The notes: generated by a model from the sequence alone, not told the origin. DNA of 64,000 bases from Flagellimonas eckloniae (GCF_001413955.1 NZ_LCTZ01000002.1:3458501-3522500), one strand, 5' to 3'. Numbered from the stretch's first letter, positions 1 to 9,047 are shown. Translations and numbers: made by a program.

Positions 1-3
1 GGT

Positions 4-1353
4 CTAGTTAATTTGAAAGATTCTTTTTAAACTTTTCTTTTTCAGTGCAATGGATTTACCAAAGTCCGAATTGTATTTTGAGACAACCTCTTGCTCATAA
101 TGCTTATAGAATTCGGGGTCAAAATTTGCATCTGATAGATGTTCAATAACATAATCAACGTCGCGTTTTTCAGTCAGCCATCTATCAAAAATTTCATGGC
201 GCATCCGAATTCCAAAAGTGTTAATACCCAAGAATCGATTATTTTCTTTGTTGAACGCTATAGTGATGCATATTTTTTCACTGGAATGCCTCCAGTGAAA
301 ATGCTCCTCGTAGTCTTTTTTTCCTCTTTCTGAAAATACCCAACCATAGGTTTGATATTCAATATCCAAGAATTTTGCAGAATTGAACCAGTGACCTGGC
401 TTGTATTCTAGTTTGTTTCCACAAATGGTCTGCGCTACTGTTTCGCCCATCATTCGTCCGGTATACCAAACGGCTTCAATGGGTCTTCGGTTTCCAATGG
501 CCTCATGCTGTTCTGCACAATCGCCAATGGCATAAATGTCTTTGATGTTTGTTTCTAAAAATCGATTTACCTTAATACCACGGCCCAACTCAATCCCAGA
601 ATCTTTAAGAAAATCAATATTGGGAGTTACACCCGCGGTGAGTCCAACCATATCACAGGGAAGTTCTTCCCCAGTTTCGGCAATGATAACCGATTTAACA
701 CTACCGTTTTCATCCGAAACAATTTCCTTTAAATTGGTTCCCAGGCGTAAATCAATATGGTGTTCCAAAATATGTTCATTAATCATTTTTGATTCTCCAC
801 TTGGGAGGACCCCGTTCCAAAAGCTATTCTCTCTAACCAAAAATGTTACTGGAATATCCCTGCTTCGTAACATTTCTGCTAGTTCTATGCCGATAAGCCC
901 ACCTCCAACAATTACAGCTCTTTTACAAACATCTTTATTGGGTGCATTAACTTCCAATAAATCTAAATCTTGCTTTGAGTATAGTCCTTGTACTCCATGT
1001 AAATCTTGACCGGGCCATCCAAATTTGTTGGGTTTTGATCCTGTAGCTAATATCAATTTATCATATTGTAGAGCCCTAGATCCATCTAAAAGAAGTTGCT
1101 TTTTTTCGGTATCCACATGGTTTACATAGGCTCGCACAAGTTCAATATTGTTTTTCTCCCAAAACCAATTTTCATAGGGTTGAATATGGTCAAATTTCAT
1201 ATGCCCCATATATACATACATGAGCGCAGTACGTGAAAAGAAATAATCAGTTTCTGCGGAAACAATAATGATTCTTTTGTCGGAAAGTTTTCGAATATGT
1301 CTTGCTGCCGAGATGCCTGCAATTCCATTTCCGATAATTACAATGTTTTCCAT
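4..1353 (-). CDS. NAD(P)/FAD-dependent oxidoreductase
   Basis: A 449-residue two-dinucleotide-binding flavoprotein of the pyridine nucleotide-disulfide family, closest in architecture to the NirB/rubredoxin reductase group. An FAD-binding GxGxxG lies at residues 8-13, ATGSKP at 103-108, an NAD-binding GGGLIG at 150-155, and the FAD-closing motif IGDCAE at 276-281. No redox-active CxxC pair is visible in the disulfide-reductase position, so it probably passes electrons between NAD(P)H and a separate protein. The roughly 120-residue C-terminal part beyond the FAD domain is longer than in plain rubredoxin reductases. It is divergent from the DUF547 gene that follows. The physiological partner cannot be named from this window; a partner may lie outside the left edge. 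Confidence 0.85.
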   Translation of the reverse strand: MENIVIIGNGIAGISAARHIRKLSDKRIIIVSAETDYFFSRTALMYVYMGHMKFDHIQPYENWFWEKNNIELVRAYVNHVDTEKKQLLLDGSRALQYDKLILATGSKPNKFGWPGQDLHGVQGLYSKQDLDLLEVNAPNKDVCKRAVIVGGGLIGIELAEMLRSRDIPVTFLVRENSFWNGVLPSGESKMINEHILEHHIDLRLGTNLKEIVSDENGSVKSVIIAETGEELPCDMVGLTAGVTPNIDFLKDSGIELGRGIKVNRFLETNIKDIYAIGDCAEQHEAIGNRRPIEAVWYTGRMMGETVAQTICGNKLEYKPGHWFNSAKFLDIEYQTYGWVFSERGKKDYEEHFHWRHSSEKICITIAFNKENNRFLGINTFGIRMRHEIFDRWLTEKRDVDYVIEHLSDANFDPEFYKHYEQEVVSKYNSDFGKSIALKKKSLKRIFQIN

Positions 1354-1590
1354 AGAATTTTATTGGTTGTTAGAGGTGTGTCGTCCTTAAATATAAGAAC
1401 TTAACGGTGACCCATAATTTAGAAAGAATTTAAATTCCCAAGACTCTGTAAGGTAGTGGGCTTAAACTCGAACGGCTAATACATTGATTTTTAAAATCTT
1501 AAATAAATCATAAAAAACCGTAAAACGTGTATGTTGTTAAAATTGACTTCGACATAAGTTCCAGTTTTAATCAACTTAAAGATTCAAAAC

Positions 1591-2313
1591 ATGAATTATA
1601 GAAAAACACTAATCACTTTTTTATGCTTCAGCATTTCTGGTTTAGGATTTGCGCAGAGCACTTCAACATTTTTTACCAAAACAGATATATTCCTTACTAC
1701 TTATGTAAAGGATGGCAGAGTGGCGTACAAGGATATTAAGAATAATCCAGCAAGCTTAAATGAGCTATTGGAAATGGCAAAAGGAATTTCAGTCTCTGTT
1801 AACGATGCCAAAACCTATCAGGCATTTTGGATTAATGGCTACAATTTGTCGGTTATTAAAGGAATTATTGAAAACTATCCCATAAAATCCCCATTGGATA
1901 AAGCCGGTTTTTTTGACAAGATCACATATGAAATTGGTGGCAAAAAAATCACCTTAAACGATATTGAAAACAAATTACTAAGAGCAAACTTTCCCAAGGA
2001 AGCTAGATTTCATTTTGTTTTGGTTTGCGCAGGTCTTGGCTGTCCCCCAATAATAGATAAAGCTTATCTGCCAGACACTTTGGAGTCGCAATTACAGAGG
2101 CAGACGGAATTAGCCCTTAACGACTCCAATTTTATTCAAATCAAAGGAAAAAAAGTAAACCTATCCCAAATTTTTGAGTGGTATACGAATGATTTCACAC
2201 AAGATGGAAAGAGTTTAGTGGATTTTGTGAACCAATACAGAAAAGAAAAAATTGATATTAAAACCAAGGTTGGGTATTACCCTTATGATTGGACTTTAAA
2301 CGAAACCAAATAA
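1591..2313 (+). CDS. DUF547 domain-containing exported protein
   Basis: A 240-residue protein with an N-terminal signal peptide (cleavage likely after residue 21, GFA|Q). The DUF547 core is recognisable by FWINGYN at 79-85 and a conserved pair of cysteines, C146 and C151, in VCAGLGCPP. The biochemical role of DUF547 is not established. The start ATG follows a 237-bp divergent spacer shared with the FAD oxidoreductase gene, and a barrel protein gene follows after 23 bases, suggesting one operon. A second DUF547 protein lies at 8268-9047 with the same two cysteines, so the window holds two paralogs on opposite strands. Confidence 0.85.
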   Translation: MNYRKTLITFLCFSISGLGFAQSTSTFFTKTDIFLTTYVKDGRVAYKDIKNNPASLNELLEMAKGISVSVNDAKTYQAFWINGYNLSVIKGIIENYPIKSPLDKAGFFDKITYEIGGKKITLNDIENKLLRANFPKEARFHFVLVCAGLGCPPIIDKAYLPDTLESQLQRQTELALNDSNFIQIKGKKVNLSQIFEWYTNDFTQDGKSLVDFVNQYRKEKIDIKTKVGYYPYDWTLNETK

Positions 2314-2336
2314 AAATATTTTAAGAAACAACTATC

Positions 2337-3203
2337 ATGAAACAATTTAAGAATACCATAGCAATTGCAACACTATTTTTTGCTTCAATTACCTTGTCTG
2401 CACAAGATGACGACCAAGGAGGAAGTAATATCCAGAATCTAACACCTTCTAAATTAATTGGTAAGGGCCAATGGGATGTTAAATTATTTAATAATCTGTA
2501 TACCCAAGATGATAGTACTTTTGAGTCTGAGAAGGGAATCCGACAAAATTTCTTTACGTCAACTCTGGAGGTTTTTACGGGAGTATCGGATACACGAAGG
2601 GTTAATCTAGGGTTAATCGCAGAATATCGGGCAAACGGCAGGGATTTTCTTCAGGATGATGGAAGCTTTGAACGAAGAAACACCTCAGGACTCACTTCAA
2701 TTGCACCATCCATTAAATTTGTTCCCTTTGAGAATGTAGGTAATTTTTCAATCTTAAGTTCTCTATCCATTCCCTTGGTCAGTAATGAAAATGATGAAGA
2801 TACAGGAGTATTCCTGGACCAAAAAGGATTCACCTGGCAAAATCGTTTCTTTTATGATTACACTTTTCCGGGTAAAAAATGGCAATTATTTACTGAACTA
2901 AATACAGAATTGAATTTTGGGGATAAGGAAGAAAGTTTTGCCAATAATAGTTTAAATCTTGTTCCAGGAGTGTTTCTGAGTTATTTTCCAAGTTCAAAAT
3001 TTACAGTTTTAGTTTTGGCGCAACATAACCAACGGTTAGATTTAGGGAACAACTTTACCCAAAACTTCACGGCACTGGGTGGTGGCGCCAAATATCAACT
3101 TACCAATGAATTGAACGTGGAAGTGCTTTACACAAACTTCGTTAGGGGAGAAAACACGGGTCTTGGACAAACATTTAACATAGGATTGCGGGCAGTATTG
3201 TAG
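2337..3203 (+). CDS. outer-membrane beta-barrel protein, putative
   Basis: A 288-residue protein with a signal peptide (cleavage near LSAQ, residue 22) and alternating hydrophobic/polar strands through the rest, ending in a leucine-rich last strand, all typical of an outer-membrane barrel. I recognise no specific family with confidence; it resembles the small transporter-like barrels of Bacteroidota with no assigned substrate. It starts 23 bases after the DUF547 gene and precedes a GH113-like lipoprotein gene by 46 bases, so a shared transcript is plausible. The function is not known. Confidence 0.7.
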   Translation: MKQFKNTIAIATLFFASITLSAQDDDQGGSNIQNLTPSKLIGKGQWDVKLFNNLYTQDDSTFESEKGIRQNFFTSTLEVFTGVSDTRRVNLGLIAEYRANGRDFLQDDGSFERRNTSGLTSIAPSIKFVPFENVGNFSILSSLSIPLVSNENDEDTGVFLDQKGFTWQNRFFYDYTFPGKKWQLFTELNTELNFGDKEESFANNSLNLVPGVFLSYFPSSKFTVLVLAQHNQRLDLGNNFTQNFTALGGGAKYQLTNELNVEVLYTNFVRGENTGLGQTFNIGLRAVL

Positions 3204-3249
3204 TTCTAACAACATAAAAAACTATTTTAGGAGTCTTAATTTTTTAACT

Positions 3250-4266
3250 ATGAAAGGATTAGGGCTCTTTTTTTTATGTCTACTCCAGATTTCGTGCAAC
3301 AGCCAAAAGGCTGAAAAAATAAATGGGGTGAGCTTTGTTGGTTCACGAGAAGAGGTGACCCAGACCAATGTAGATCCCGTTTTGAATGTTGCTGCAAATT
3401 ACGCTGCCGTAATGCCCTTCGGATTTGCTAGAACATTGAATTCGCCTAACGTTATTTTTAATACAGATAGGCAATGGTATGGAGAAACTAGACGAGGTGC
3501 CAAACAATACATTGAACTTTTACAAAAGAATGGGGTTAAAATCATGTTGAAACCCCAAATTTGGATTTGGAAAGGAGAGTTTACCGGTGATATGACCATG
3601 GAATCTGAAGAAGATTGGAAAACTTTGGAGGAAACTTACAGTGATTTCATTTTAACCTACGCAAAACTTGCGGAAGAAACCAAGGTTGAGATCTATTGTA
3701 TTGGTACCGAACTGGAGGAGTTTGTAAAGAACAGACCGCAGTATTGGAAAGATTTGGTAGATAAAGTGAGGAATGTTTTTAGCGGAAAGCTTACATATGC
3801 GGCAAATTGGGACGAATACACAAGAACCCCTTTTTGGGAAAAATTGGATTATATAGGGGTTGATGCCTATTTTCCTTTGTCTGAAGAAAGCCATCCATCC
3901 TTGGAGCAAATGAAGTTGGGTTGGCAGCCCTGGAAATCAAAGTTGTTGGCAATTTCAGAAGCTAAGGACAAACCTGTTCTTTTTACGGAGTTTGGCTATA
4001 GAAGTATGGATTATACGGCAAAAAAACCATGGCTAGTAGACCGTAATGAGATGGATGTAAACCTAAAGGCACAGGCAGATGCTACCCAGGCCATATTTGA
4101 TGAATTTTGGAAAGAAAAATGGTTTGCGGGGGGCTTTGTTTGGAAATGGTTTATACACCATACCAAATCAGGGGGAGAAAAGGACAATCGGTTTACACCC
4201 CAAAACAAACCTGCAGAATCTGTAATTCAAAAACATTACGTAAGCTTCAACAATCCTAATCCATAA
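3250..4266 (+). CDS. GH113-like glycoside hydrolase lipoprotein
   Basis: A 338-residue TIM-barrel glycosidase similar to family GH113, whose characterised members hydrolyse beta-1,4-mannan. It carries a lipobox (LQISC, C16), so it should be membrane anchored. The candidate acid/base glutamate is E154 in IGTELEEF and the candidate nucleophile is E247 in FTEFGYRS; both lie at strand ends in the expected order. Other aromatic barrel features, WKWF and VDAYFP, are present. No mannan utilisation locus (SusCD pair, sugar transporter) surrounds it, so the substrate is uncertain. It is followed after 17 bases by an Omp85-type gene. Family assignment is fairly sure, substrate is inference. Confidence 0.8.
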   Translation: MKGLGLFFLCLLQISCNSQKAEKINGVSFVGSREEVTQTNVDPVLNVAANYAAVMPFGFARTLNSPNVIFNTDRQWYGETRRGAKQYIELLQKNGVKIMLKPQIWIWKGEFTGDMTMESEEDWKTLEETYSDFILTYAKLAEETKVEIYCIGTELEEFVKNRPQYWKDLVDKVRNVFSGKLTYAANWDEYTRTPFWEKLDYIGVDAYFPLSEESHPSLEQMKLGWQPWKSKLLAISEAKDKPVLFTEFGYRSMDYTAKKPWLVDRNEMDVNLKAQADATQAIFDEFWKEKWFAGGFVWKWFIHHTKSGGEKDNRFTPQNKPAESVIQKHYVSFNNPNP

Positions 4267-4283
4267 TCTAGCACACGCAATTA

Positions 4284-5546
4284 ATGATACGCATTGTCCT
4301 TGCTTGTTTTCTTTCTCTGCTATTGGGCAAAGCATACGGTCAAAACACGGTTGCTGATATCAAGGTTCAAGGAAATAAAAGGACCAAAACAAATTTCATA
4401 AAGAAAATCACCAAGCTAAAAGCGGGTATGGAATTGGATTCCGTCCTAATTGAAGAAGATATTTATAGGCTAAAACGATTACCATCCGTAACCCATGCTT
4501 ACTTTCAGGTGTCTCCTTCAGTCGGAGAAGGGAAGTATACTGTCGTTTATGGAATTGAGGAAAATTTTACATTGATTCCGTTTGTAAATGTATACACCTC
4601 CAACAACGATGAGTTTGCGTTCAGGATTGGGTTGCAGGAGTTTAATTTTTTAGGGAGCAATATTACCCTTGGTGGATTTTACCAAAAGGACATTTTCAAT
4701 TCCATTGGAGCCCAGATGAGAGCTCCATATCTATTTGGAAAGAAATTGGGGCTTGCCCTAAGCTACCAAGACCTTACCACGCAAGAACCTGTTTTTCTTG
4801 ACTCTGGAACGGCGGACTATAAATACAATAATGAATCTTTCGAAATCTTGGGGCTTTATGAAATAAACTACAAACATAGATTTGAGCTCGGAATCAATTT
4901 TTTTACTGAAGATTATGAATATCTATTTGGAACTACTGATCCAAATGTTCCTCAATCGCTTAATGTAGATAAGTATCTGTATAAACTGATCTACAATTAT
5001 GATGCAATTCAATATTATTATCAATATTTATCTGGATTTAAGAGTACGCTCAACTTTCAGTATGTAAATAGCTCAAATACTCAACTCCCGGAATTTTTAA
5101 TTGGGTTTAATGATTTTGTGTACTATACAAGGATTGGTGAACGGGGAAACTGGGCAAGTAGACTGCGTTTGGGCCTTTCCAGTAATTTAGATACACCATT
5201 TGCTCCCTTTGCAGTAGACAATAATCTGAATATTAGAGGTGTGGGAAATACCATAGATCGAGGGACCGGAGCTATTGTTTTTAATACCGAATACAGACAC
5301 ACCTTGATAGACAAAAATTGGTTTGTACTCCAGAGCAATATTTTTGTTGATGGTGGAACATGGCGAAACCCTGGGGGTGATTTTAGCGACTTTGGAGACG
5401 ATCAAAATATAAGAATTTACCCAGGTGTCGGTTTAAGGCTGATTCACAAAAGGATTTTTAATGCCATCTTTAGAATTGACTATGGACATGGCATTACCAA
5501 CGATGCATCAAAAGGAATAGTTTTTGGTATAGGACAATATTTTTAA
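4284..5546 (+). CDS. Omp85/BamA-like outer-membrane protein, short
   Basis: A 420-residue protein with a signal peptide (cleavage about residue 19-20, AYG|Q), one recognisable POTRA-like segment (roughly residues 20-95, beginning VADIKVQGNKRTK) and a C-terminal beta-barrel resembling the bacterial surface antigen domain, ending in the aromatic residue F. It is much shorter than BamA (about 800 residues with five POTRA domains) and TamA, so it is an accessory Omp85 protein rather than the essential assembly factor. Substrate and partner are unknown. It is 17 bases downstream of the GH113-like gene and probably co-transcribed with it. Confidence 0.8.
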   Translation: MIRIVLACFLSLLLGKAYGQNTVADIKVQGNKRTKTNFIKKITKLKAGMELDSVLIEEDIYRLKRLPSVTHAYFQVSPSVGEGKYTVVYGIEENFTLIPFVNVYTSNNDEFAFRIGLQEFNFLGSNITLGGFYQKDIFNSIGAQMRAPYLFGKKLGLALSYQDLTTQEPVFLDSGTADYKYNNESFEILGLYEINYKHRFELGINFFTEDYEYLFGTTDPNVPQSLNVDKYLYKLIYNYDAIQYYYQYLSGFKSTLNFQYVNSSNTQLPEFLIGFNDFVYYTRIGERGNWASRLRLGLSSNLDTPFAPFAVDNNLNIRGVGNTIDRGTGAIVFNTEYRHTLIDKNWFVLQSNIFVDGGTWRNPGGDFSDFGDDQNIRIYPGVGLRLIHKRIFNAIFRIDYGHGITNDASKGIVFGIGQYF

Positions 5547-5550
5547 AGTA

Positions 5551-5580
5551 TTTCATCGATGATTTTTGCATTTCATCGAT
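5551..5580 (+). promoter_or_regulatory. 20-bp-spaced direct repeat over a putative promoter
   Basis: The ten-base word TTTCATCGAT occurs at 5551-5560 and again at 5571-5580, exactly 20 bases apart, i.e. about two helical turns. A TTTG (5565-5568) and a CATATTTG (5588-5595, one mismatch to the Bacteroidota -7 box TAnnTTTG) frame the second copy, so the repeats could be an operator for the amidase-like genes starting at 5624. This is pattern evidence only. Confidence 0.35.
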
Positions 5581-5623
5581 TTTTTACCATATTTGTAGCG
5601 CATCCCAGCAACAAAATATAAAA

Positions 5624-6556
5624 ATGAAATTAATACCAACCCTTTTGTTGTGGGTAGGCATGTCTACCATGCTTCTTGCACAGGAAAATGAGCATAAGGT
5701 CATTGCAGAACAAGGAGATGGAATCTTTTCCATACTTAGAAAGCAAGGACTTGACCCTGCAAAGTACTACGAAAAGTTTATCACCCTAAACATAGAAAAC
5801 ATCAAGGATGGCAGTATGCTTCATGTGGGTAGGGAATACATAATTCCAAAAGCCAAAGATTCATTCAAGGAAACCGGGGTTAGAGTACAAATGTCCAATG
5901 GAACTGTTGACCCTATTTTTGATGCTGAACTTGCTACTATGTCTCGCAAGAGCAATTCCCTCAAGAATGCGGTTTATTATCTGATAGCTGAAAATAAGAT
6001 TGAGGCGGAAAATAAATTTACAGACGATATTATAAAGAGTCTTGCAGCGGAGCTTATGGTGCATGGAGCCACAGTTTTTGTAATTGAAAGTGGTGATGAA
6101 AAAGTAGTAGAGCGAAAACCCCTGTCAGAGGTTGAAAAAATGGGCGCTTATGTTGAGACCATTAATAAGCGCTACCTTCAAAACAATGGAAAATATCAAA
6201 GATTATTGATTATAAGAGCGAATGGATTGATTAAAAATGGGAATATGGATGTGGCGGTATACCATCATAATAAAAGTGAAAAAGGACAGCGTTTCGCAGA
6301 GAATATCCAAAGTGTCTTCAAAAGAAACAGTATCTCAAACCGATCTTATAAAGACATAAACACAATTTTTCAAGATAAGAACAGCTTATATTTGGCAAAG
6401 AACACATTGCCAGCCATTACTCTTTTAACGATTGATAGCGGTTCAAAAATTTCAAAAAAAGATGGGATTCCTGTGCGTTCTGATAAAAAATCCTTTACCA
6501 ATTGGGTTACAAGTGGTATTTTAAAGGATTATGCAGACCTTTCAATCGAAGAATAA
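5624..6556 (+). CDS. degenerate N-acetylmuramoyl-L-alanine amidase paralog
   Basis: A 310-residue exported protein (signal peptide to about residue 20) with an N-terminal LysM-like segment (residues about 25-75, GDGIFSILRKQGLDP) followed by an amidase_3 fold. It is clearly paralogous to the next gene, but the catalytic set is gone: the GHGGPDPGA stretch is deleted (only AEN remains, near residue 123), the second histidine ligand is arginine (R198) and the catalytic glutamate is threonine (T269). Only the glutamate ligand equivalent, E129, is kept. It is full length with no stop or frameshift, so it may act as a peptidoglycan-binding or regulatory pseudo-enzyme. Its 3' end overlaps the start of the intact paralog by 26 bases. 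Confidence 0.8.
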   Translation: MKLIPTLLLWVGMSTMLLAQENEHKVIAEQGDGIFSILRKQGLDPAKYYEKFITLNIENIKDGSMLHVGREYIIPKAKDSFKETGVRVQMSNGTVDPIFDAELATMSRKSNSLKNAVYYLIAENKIEAENKFTDDIIKSLAAELMVHGATVFVIESGDEKVVERKPLSEVEKMGAYVETINKRYLQNNGKYQRLLIIRANGLIKNGNMDVAVYHHNKSEKGQRFAENIQSVFKRNSISNRSYKDINTIFQDKNSLYLAKNTLPAITLLTIDSGSKISKKDGIPVRSDKKSFTNWVTSGILKDYADLSIEE

Positions 6557-7580
6557 TTTCACAAACCATTTTATAGGCGCTTTTAGCCTAATTATTTTCT
6601 GTTGTAACACCAATATTATTGCCCAAGATTCTATCTTGAAAGTTGAGGCTATTGAAGGTGATGGGGTCTATTCTTTATTGAGAAGGAATGGGCTGGACCC
6701 GATTGAATACTATCAGTCCTTTATCAAGATGAACAAAGAAAACTTGACAGAAGGGGATAAGCTTTTTGTGGGAAGTATGTATCAAATACCGGACACGATT
6801 ATACTAAAGGATAAAAAAATTAAAATTGAATCGATTCCCCGAACAGAATATCCCATTTTTGGACCTGACTTTTCCGTTGTTGATTCGCTTAGCAATAGGT
6901 TAAAGAATACAGTTTATTACTTGATTTCTGGACATGGAGGTCCTGATCCCGGGGCAGTGGCCAATTACAATGGTAAAATGATTGCGGAAGATGAATATGC
7001 CTACGATGTAACCTTGCGTTTGGCCCGCGAACTTATATCCCATGGTGCCGAAGTTCATATTATAATACGCGATGAGAATGACGGAATTAGGCAAGCACGA
7101 ACCCTTGAGTTGGATACGGATGAGGTAGCCTATCCAAATAAAACAATTCCATTGGGACAATTAAAGCGTTTGGAACAACGGGTGAAAATTGTGAACGACC
7201 TATACTTGAAGAATACTGGAAAATATCAAAGACTAATTGTTACCCATGTAGATAGCCGGAGTAAAGGAACTAATATAGATGTATTCTTTTACCATCACCA
7301 TAAAAGTAAAAACGGAAAACGCCTTGCTGAAAGTATTCATAAGACCTTTGATAAAAAATACAAAGAATTTCAACCCAACAGAAAATATACCGGCACCTTT
7401 ATGGATAGAAGCAGTCTTTATTTGATTAAAAACACTTTACCAGCGATTGCCTATATAGAGATTGGAAATATTAAAAGTAAAAAAGACCAGCGTAGAATTT
7501 TAGACCCGGATAATCGGCAGGCTCTGGCGAAATGGATTTCCGAAGGTATTTTGTTGGATTATGAGACCAAATCCAACTAG
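6531..7580 (+). CDS. N-acetylmuramoyl-L-alanine amidase
   Basis: A 349-residue zinc amidase of the amidase_3 type, expected to cleave the MurNAc-L-Ala bond in peptidoglycan in the periplasm. After a hydrophobic N-terminal segment (residues 14-31) comes a LysM-like region (about 36-87, GDGVYSLLRRNGLDP), then the catalytic domain. Visible residues are zinc ligands H135 (GHGGPDPGA), E153 and H239 (VTHVDS) and catalytic E310 (IEIGN). The ATG chosen overlaps the upstream paralog by 26 bases; the next in-frame options would delete the signal sequence. Translational coupling with the degenerate paralog is likely, implying the two products are made together. Confidence 0.9.
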   Translation: MQTFQSKNNFTNHFIGAFSLIIFCCNTNIIAQDSILKVEAIEGDGVYSLLRRNGLDPIEYYQSFIKMNKENLTEGDKLFVGSMYQIPDTIILKDKKIKIESIPRTEYPIFGPDFSVVDSLSNRLKNTVYYLISGHGGPDPGAVANYNGKMIAEDEYAYDVTLRLARELISHGAEVHIIIRDENDGIRQARTLELDTDEVAYPNKTIPLGQLKRLEQRVKIVNDLYLKNTGKYQRLIVTHVDSRSKGTNIDVFFYHHHKSKNGKRLAESIHKTFDKKYKEFQPNRKYTGTFMDRSSLYLIKNTLPAIAYIEIGNIKSKKDQRRILDPDNRQALAKWISEGILLDYETKSN

Positions 7581-8281
7581 TTGAGAATGTTTTTTGAATA
7601 GTATTGATAGAGTTCATCTGGCCCGGCACCTAAATAGTTTTTTAAATGAATCATACCAAAATGGTACTGAACCTTAAACCAACCTTTCTCCCGGTACTTT
7701 CGTGCAGAAGTAATCACATAGTCTGGAAGAACTTTAAATTTTGTATGCTGGTATAATCTTCGAATGAATTCCGTGTCTTCATAAATTAAATACCCTTCAT
7801 TGAAACCCTTGTTCTTTTCAAAAAGTTCTTTTTTTATAAAAAGTGATTGATCTCCTCCTCTACATAAGCTGTGATTTATTCTTGAAAGCCAGGCAAAAAA
7901 GCGCAAAATAGGGTTATTGGTGTCAAACCTCATTCTAAAACATCCAGATTCATATCCTTGAGTAACGGATTCTAAAATCATTTGATCAAAACCTTTAGGT
8001 GGAATGGTATCTGCATGCAGAAAATAGAGAAGGTCTCCATTGGCATGTCTTGCTCCCGTATTCATTTGTATGGCCCTGCCTTTTTTTGATTGTATTACTT
8101 CAGCTTTATGTGCTGTTGCAATTGCAACGGTTTTATCCATACTGCCACCATCAATACAAATGATTTCTTGAATCGAACTTGAAACACTATTGTCATTTAT
8201 ATGTGAAAGTAGGTCCCCAATACAATTCTCCTCATTTAAGACTGGAATAAGGATGCTTATTTTTAGTTTATTCTGATTCAT
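7577..8281 (-). CDS. TIGR04283-type arsenosugar-associated glycosyltransferase
   Basis: A 234-residue family 2 glycosyltransferase with an N-terminal PVLNEE motif, a DGGS/MDKT nucleotide-sugar segment and the HADT divalent-metal motif (the DxD equivalent). Size and sequence style fit the TIGR04283 family, which is found beside arsenosugar biosynthesis genes. It overlaps the upstream DUF547 gene by 14 bases and shares the strand with the PNP and TIGR04282 genes, so they form a likely operon. The name comes from genome context of the family rather than from a measured reaction; it could act on another small acceptor. The stop overlaps the convergent amidase stop region by a few bases. Confidence 0.8.
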   Translation of the reverse strand: MNQNKLKISILIPVLNEENCIGDLLSHINDNSVSSSIQEIICIDGGSMDKTVAIATAHKAEVIQSKKGRAIQMNTGARHANGDLLYFLHADTIPPKGFDQMILESVTQGYESGCFRMRFDTNNPILRFFAWLSRINHSLCRGGDQSLFIKKELFEKNKGFNEGYLIYEDTEFIRRLYQHTKFKVLPDYVITSARKYREKGWFKVQYHFGMIHLKNYLGAGPDELYQYYSKNILN

Positions 8282-9047
8282 TCAACCCCCAATCATATTC
8301 CAAATATTCTATTTTGGTATTTTTAGAAACTGGATTATCCAAATACATATTAATATATTCCAAGAGTGAAGTTTGCTCGGTGAAATCACTCTTATACCAT
8401 TTAAATATTCTGGAAAGTTCTGCTTTGTTTTTTTGAAATCGATTCCGTTTTTTATCATTTATGAAGTCGACAGTTGCCTTGGAAAGCAACCGTTCCATGT
8501 TTTTTGAAGTAAAAGCTGTATTGAGCAGCTTTGGACATGAATATGATGCGCAATTTATGGCAAAATGAATTCGAGGTTCGTTCATTTTACGGAGAACTTC
8601 ATGTTCAATATCATTCAAGGAAGTTATGTTTTCCCCAACTGAAATCCATTTTTTCTTCCATTGGTTTGGAATATCCTTTATGCTTTTTGTTGGATAATTG
8701 TCCACAATCAATTTAACCGTGGCGGCATTGTATAGATTGATATAAAAAGCCAGTTTTTCATTGCCGTCCCAAGAATCTTTAGGTGAATTTTCAGAAAGAT
8801 GATTCAGGTACCCTTTTAAAAGACCTCTATTATCTTTAAAGCCCAAATAATCTACATTGCCCTTGTTGTCCACATGTTTTTTGAGCAAGTCATTCCATGG
8901 TGTATGATTGGGTATGGAATTTTGTGGTTTTAAAACTTCAGTCTGGGCCGCATTTACTGTTTTATCTCCTTTTTTTTCATCAGGATTTACATTTCCATTA
9001 CAGGTGGCTAGTAGTGTTCCAAAAAAGAAATACAGGATAAAATTCAT
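8268..9047 (-). CDS. DUF547 domain-containing lipoprotein
   Basis: A 259-residue protein with a lipobox (LLATC, C16) followed by a charged linker and the DUF547 domain: FYINLYNAA at 101-109 and the two conserved cysteines C166 and C171 in NCASYSCP. It lies between the TIGR04283 glycosyltransferase (14-base overlap) and the PNP gene (119-base spacer), placing it in the arsenosugar-type block. The DUF547 reaction is unknown. The product should be a lipoprotein facing the periplasm, unlike the probably cytoplasmic glycosyltransferases. Confidence 0.82.
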   Translation of the reverse strand: MNFILYFFFGTLLATCNGNVNPDEKKGDKTVNAAQTEVLKPQNSIPNHTPWNDLLKKHVDNKGNVDYLGFKDNRGLLKGYLNHLSENSPKDSWDGNEKLAFYINLYNAATVKLIVDNYPTKSIKDIPNQWKKKWISVGENITSLNDIEHEVLRKMNEPRIHFAINCASYSCPKLLNTAFTSKNMERLLSKATVDFINDKKRNRFQKNKAELSRIFKWYKSDFTEQTSLLEYINMYLDNPVSKNTKIEYLEYDWGLNESE

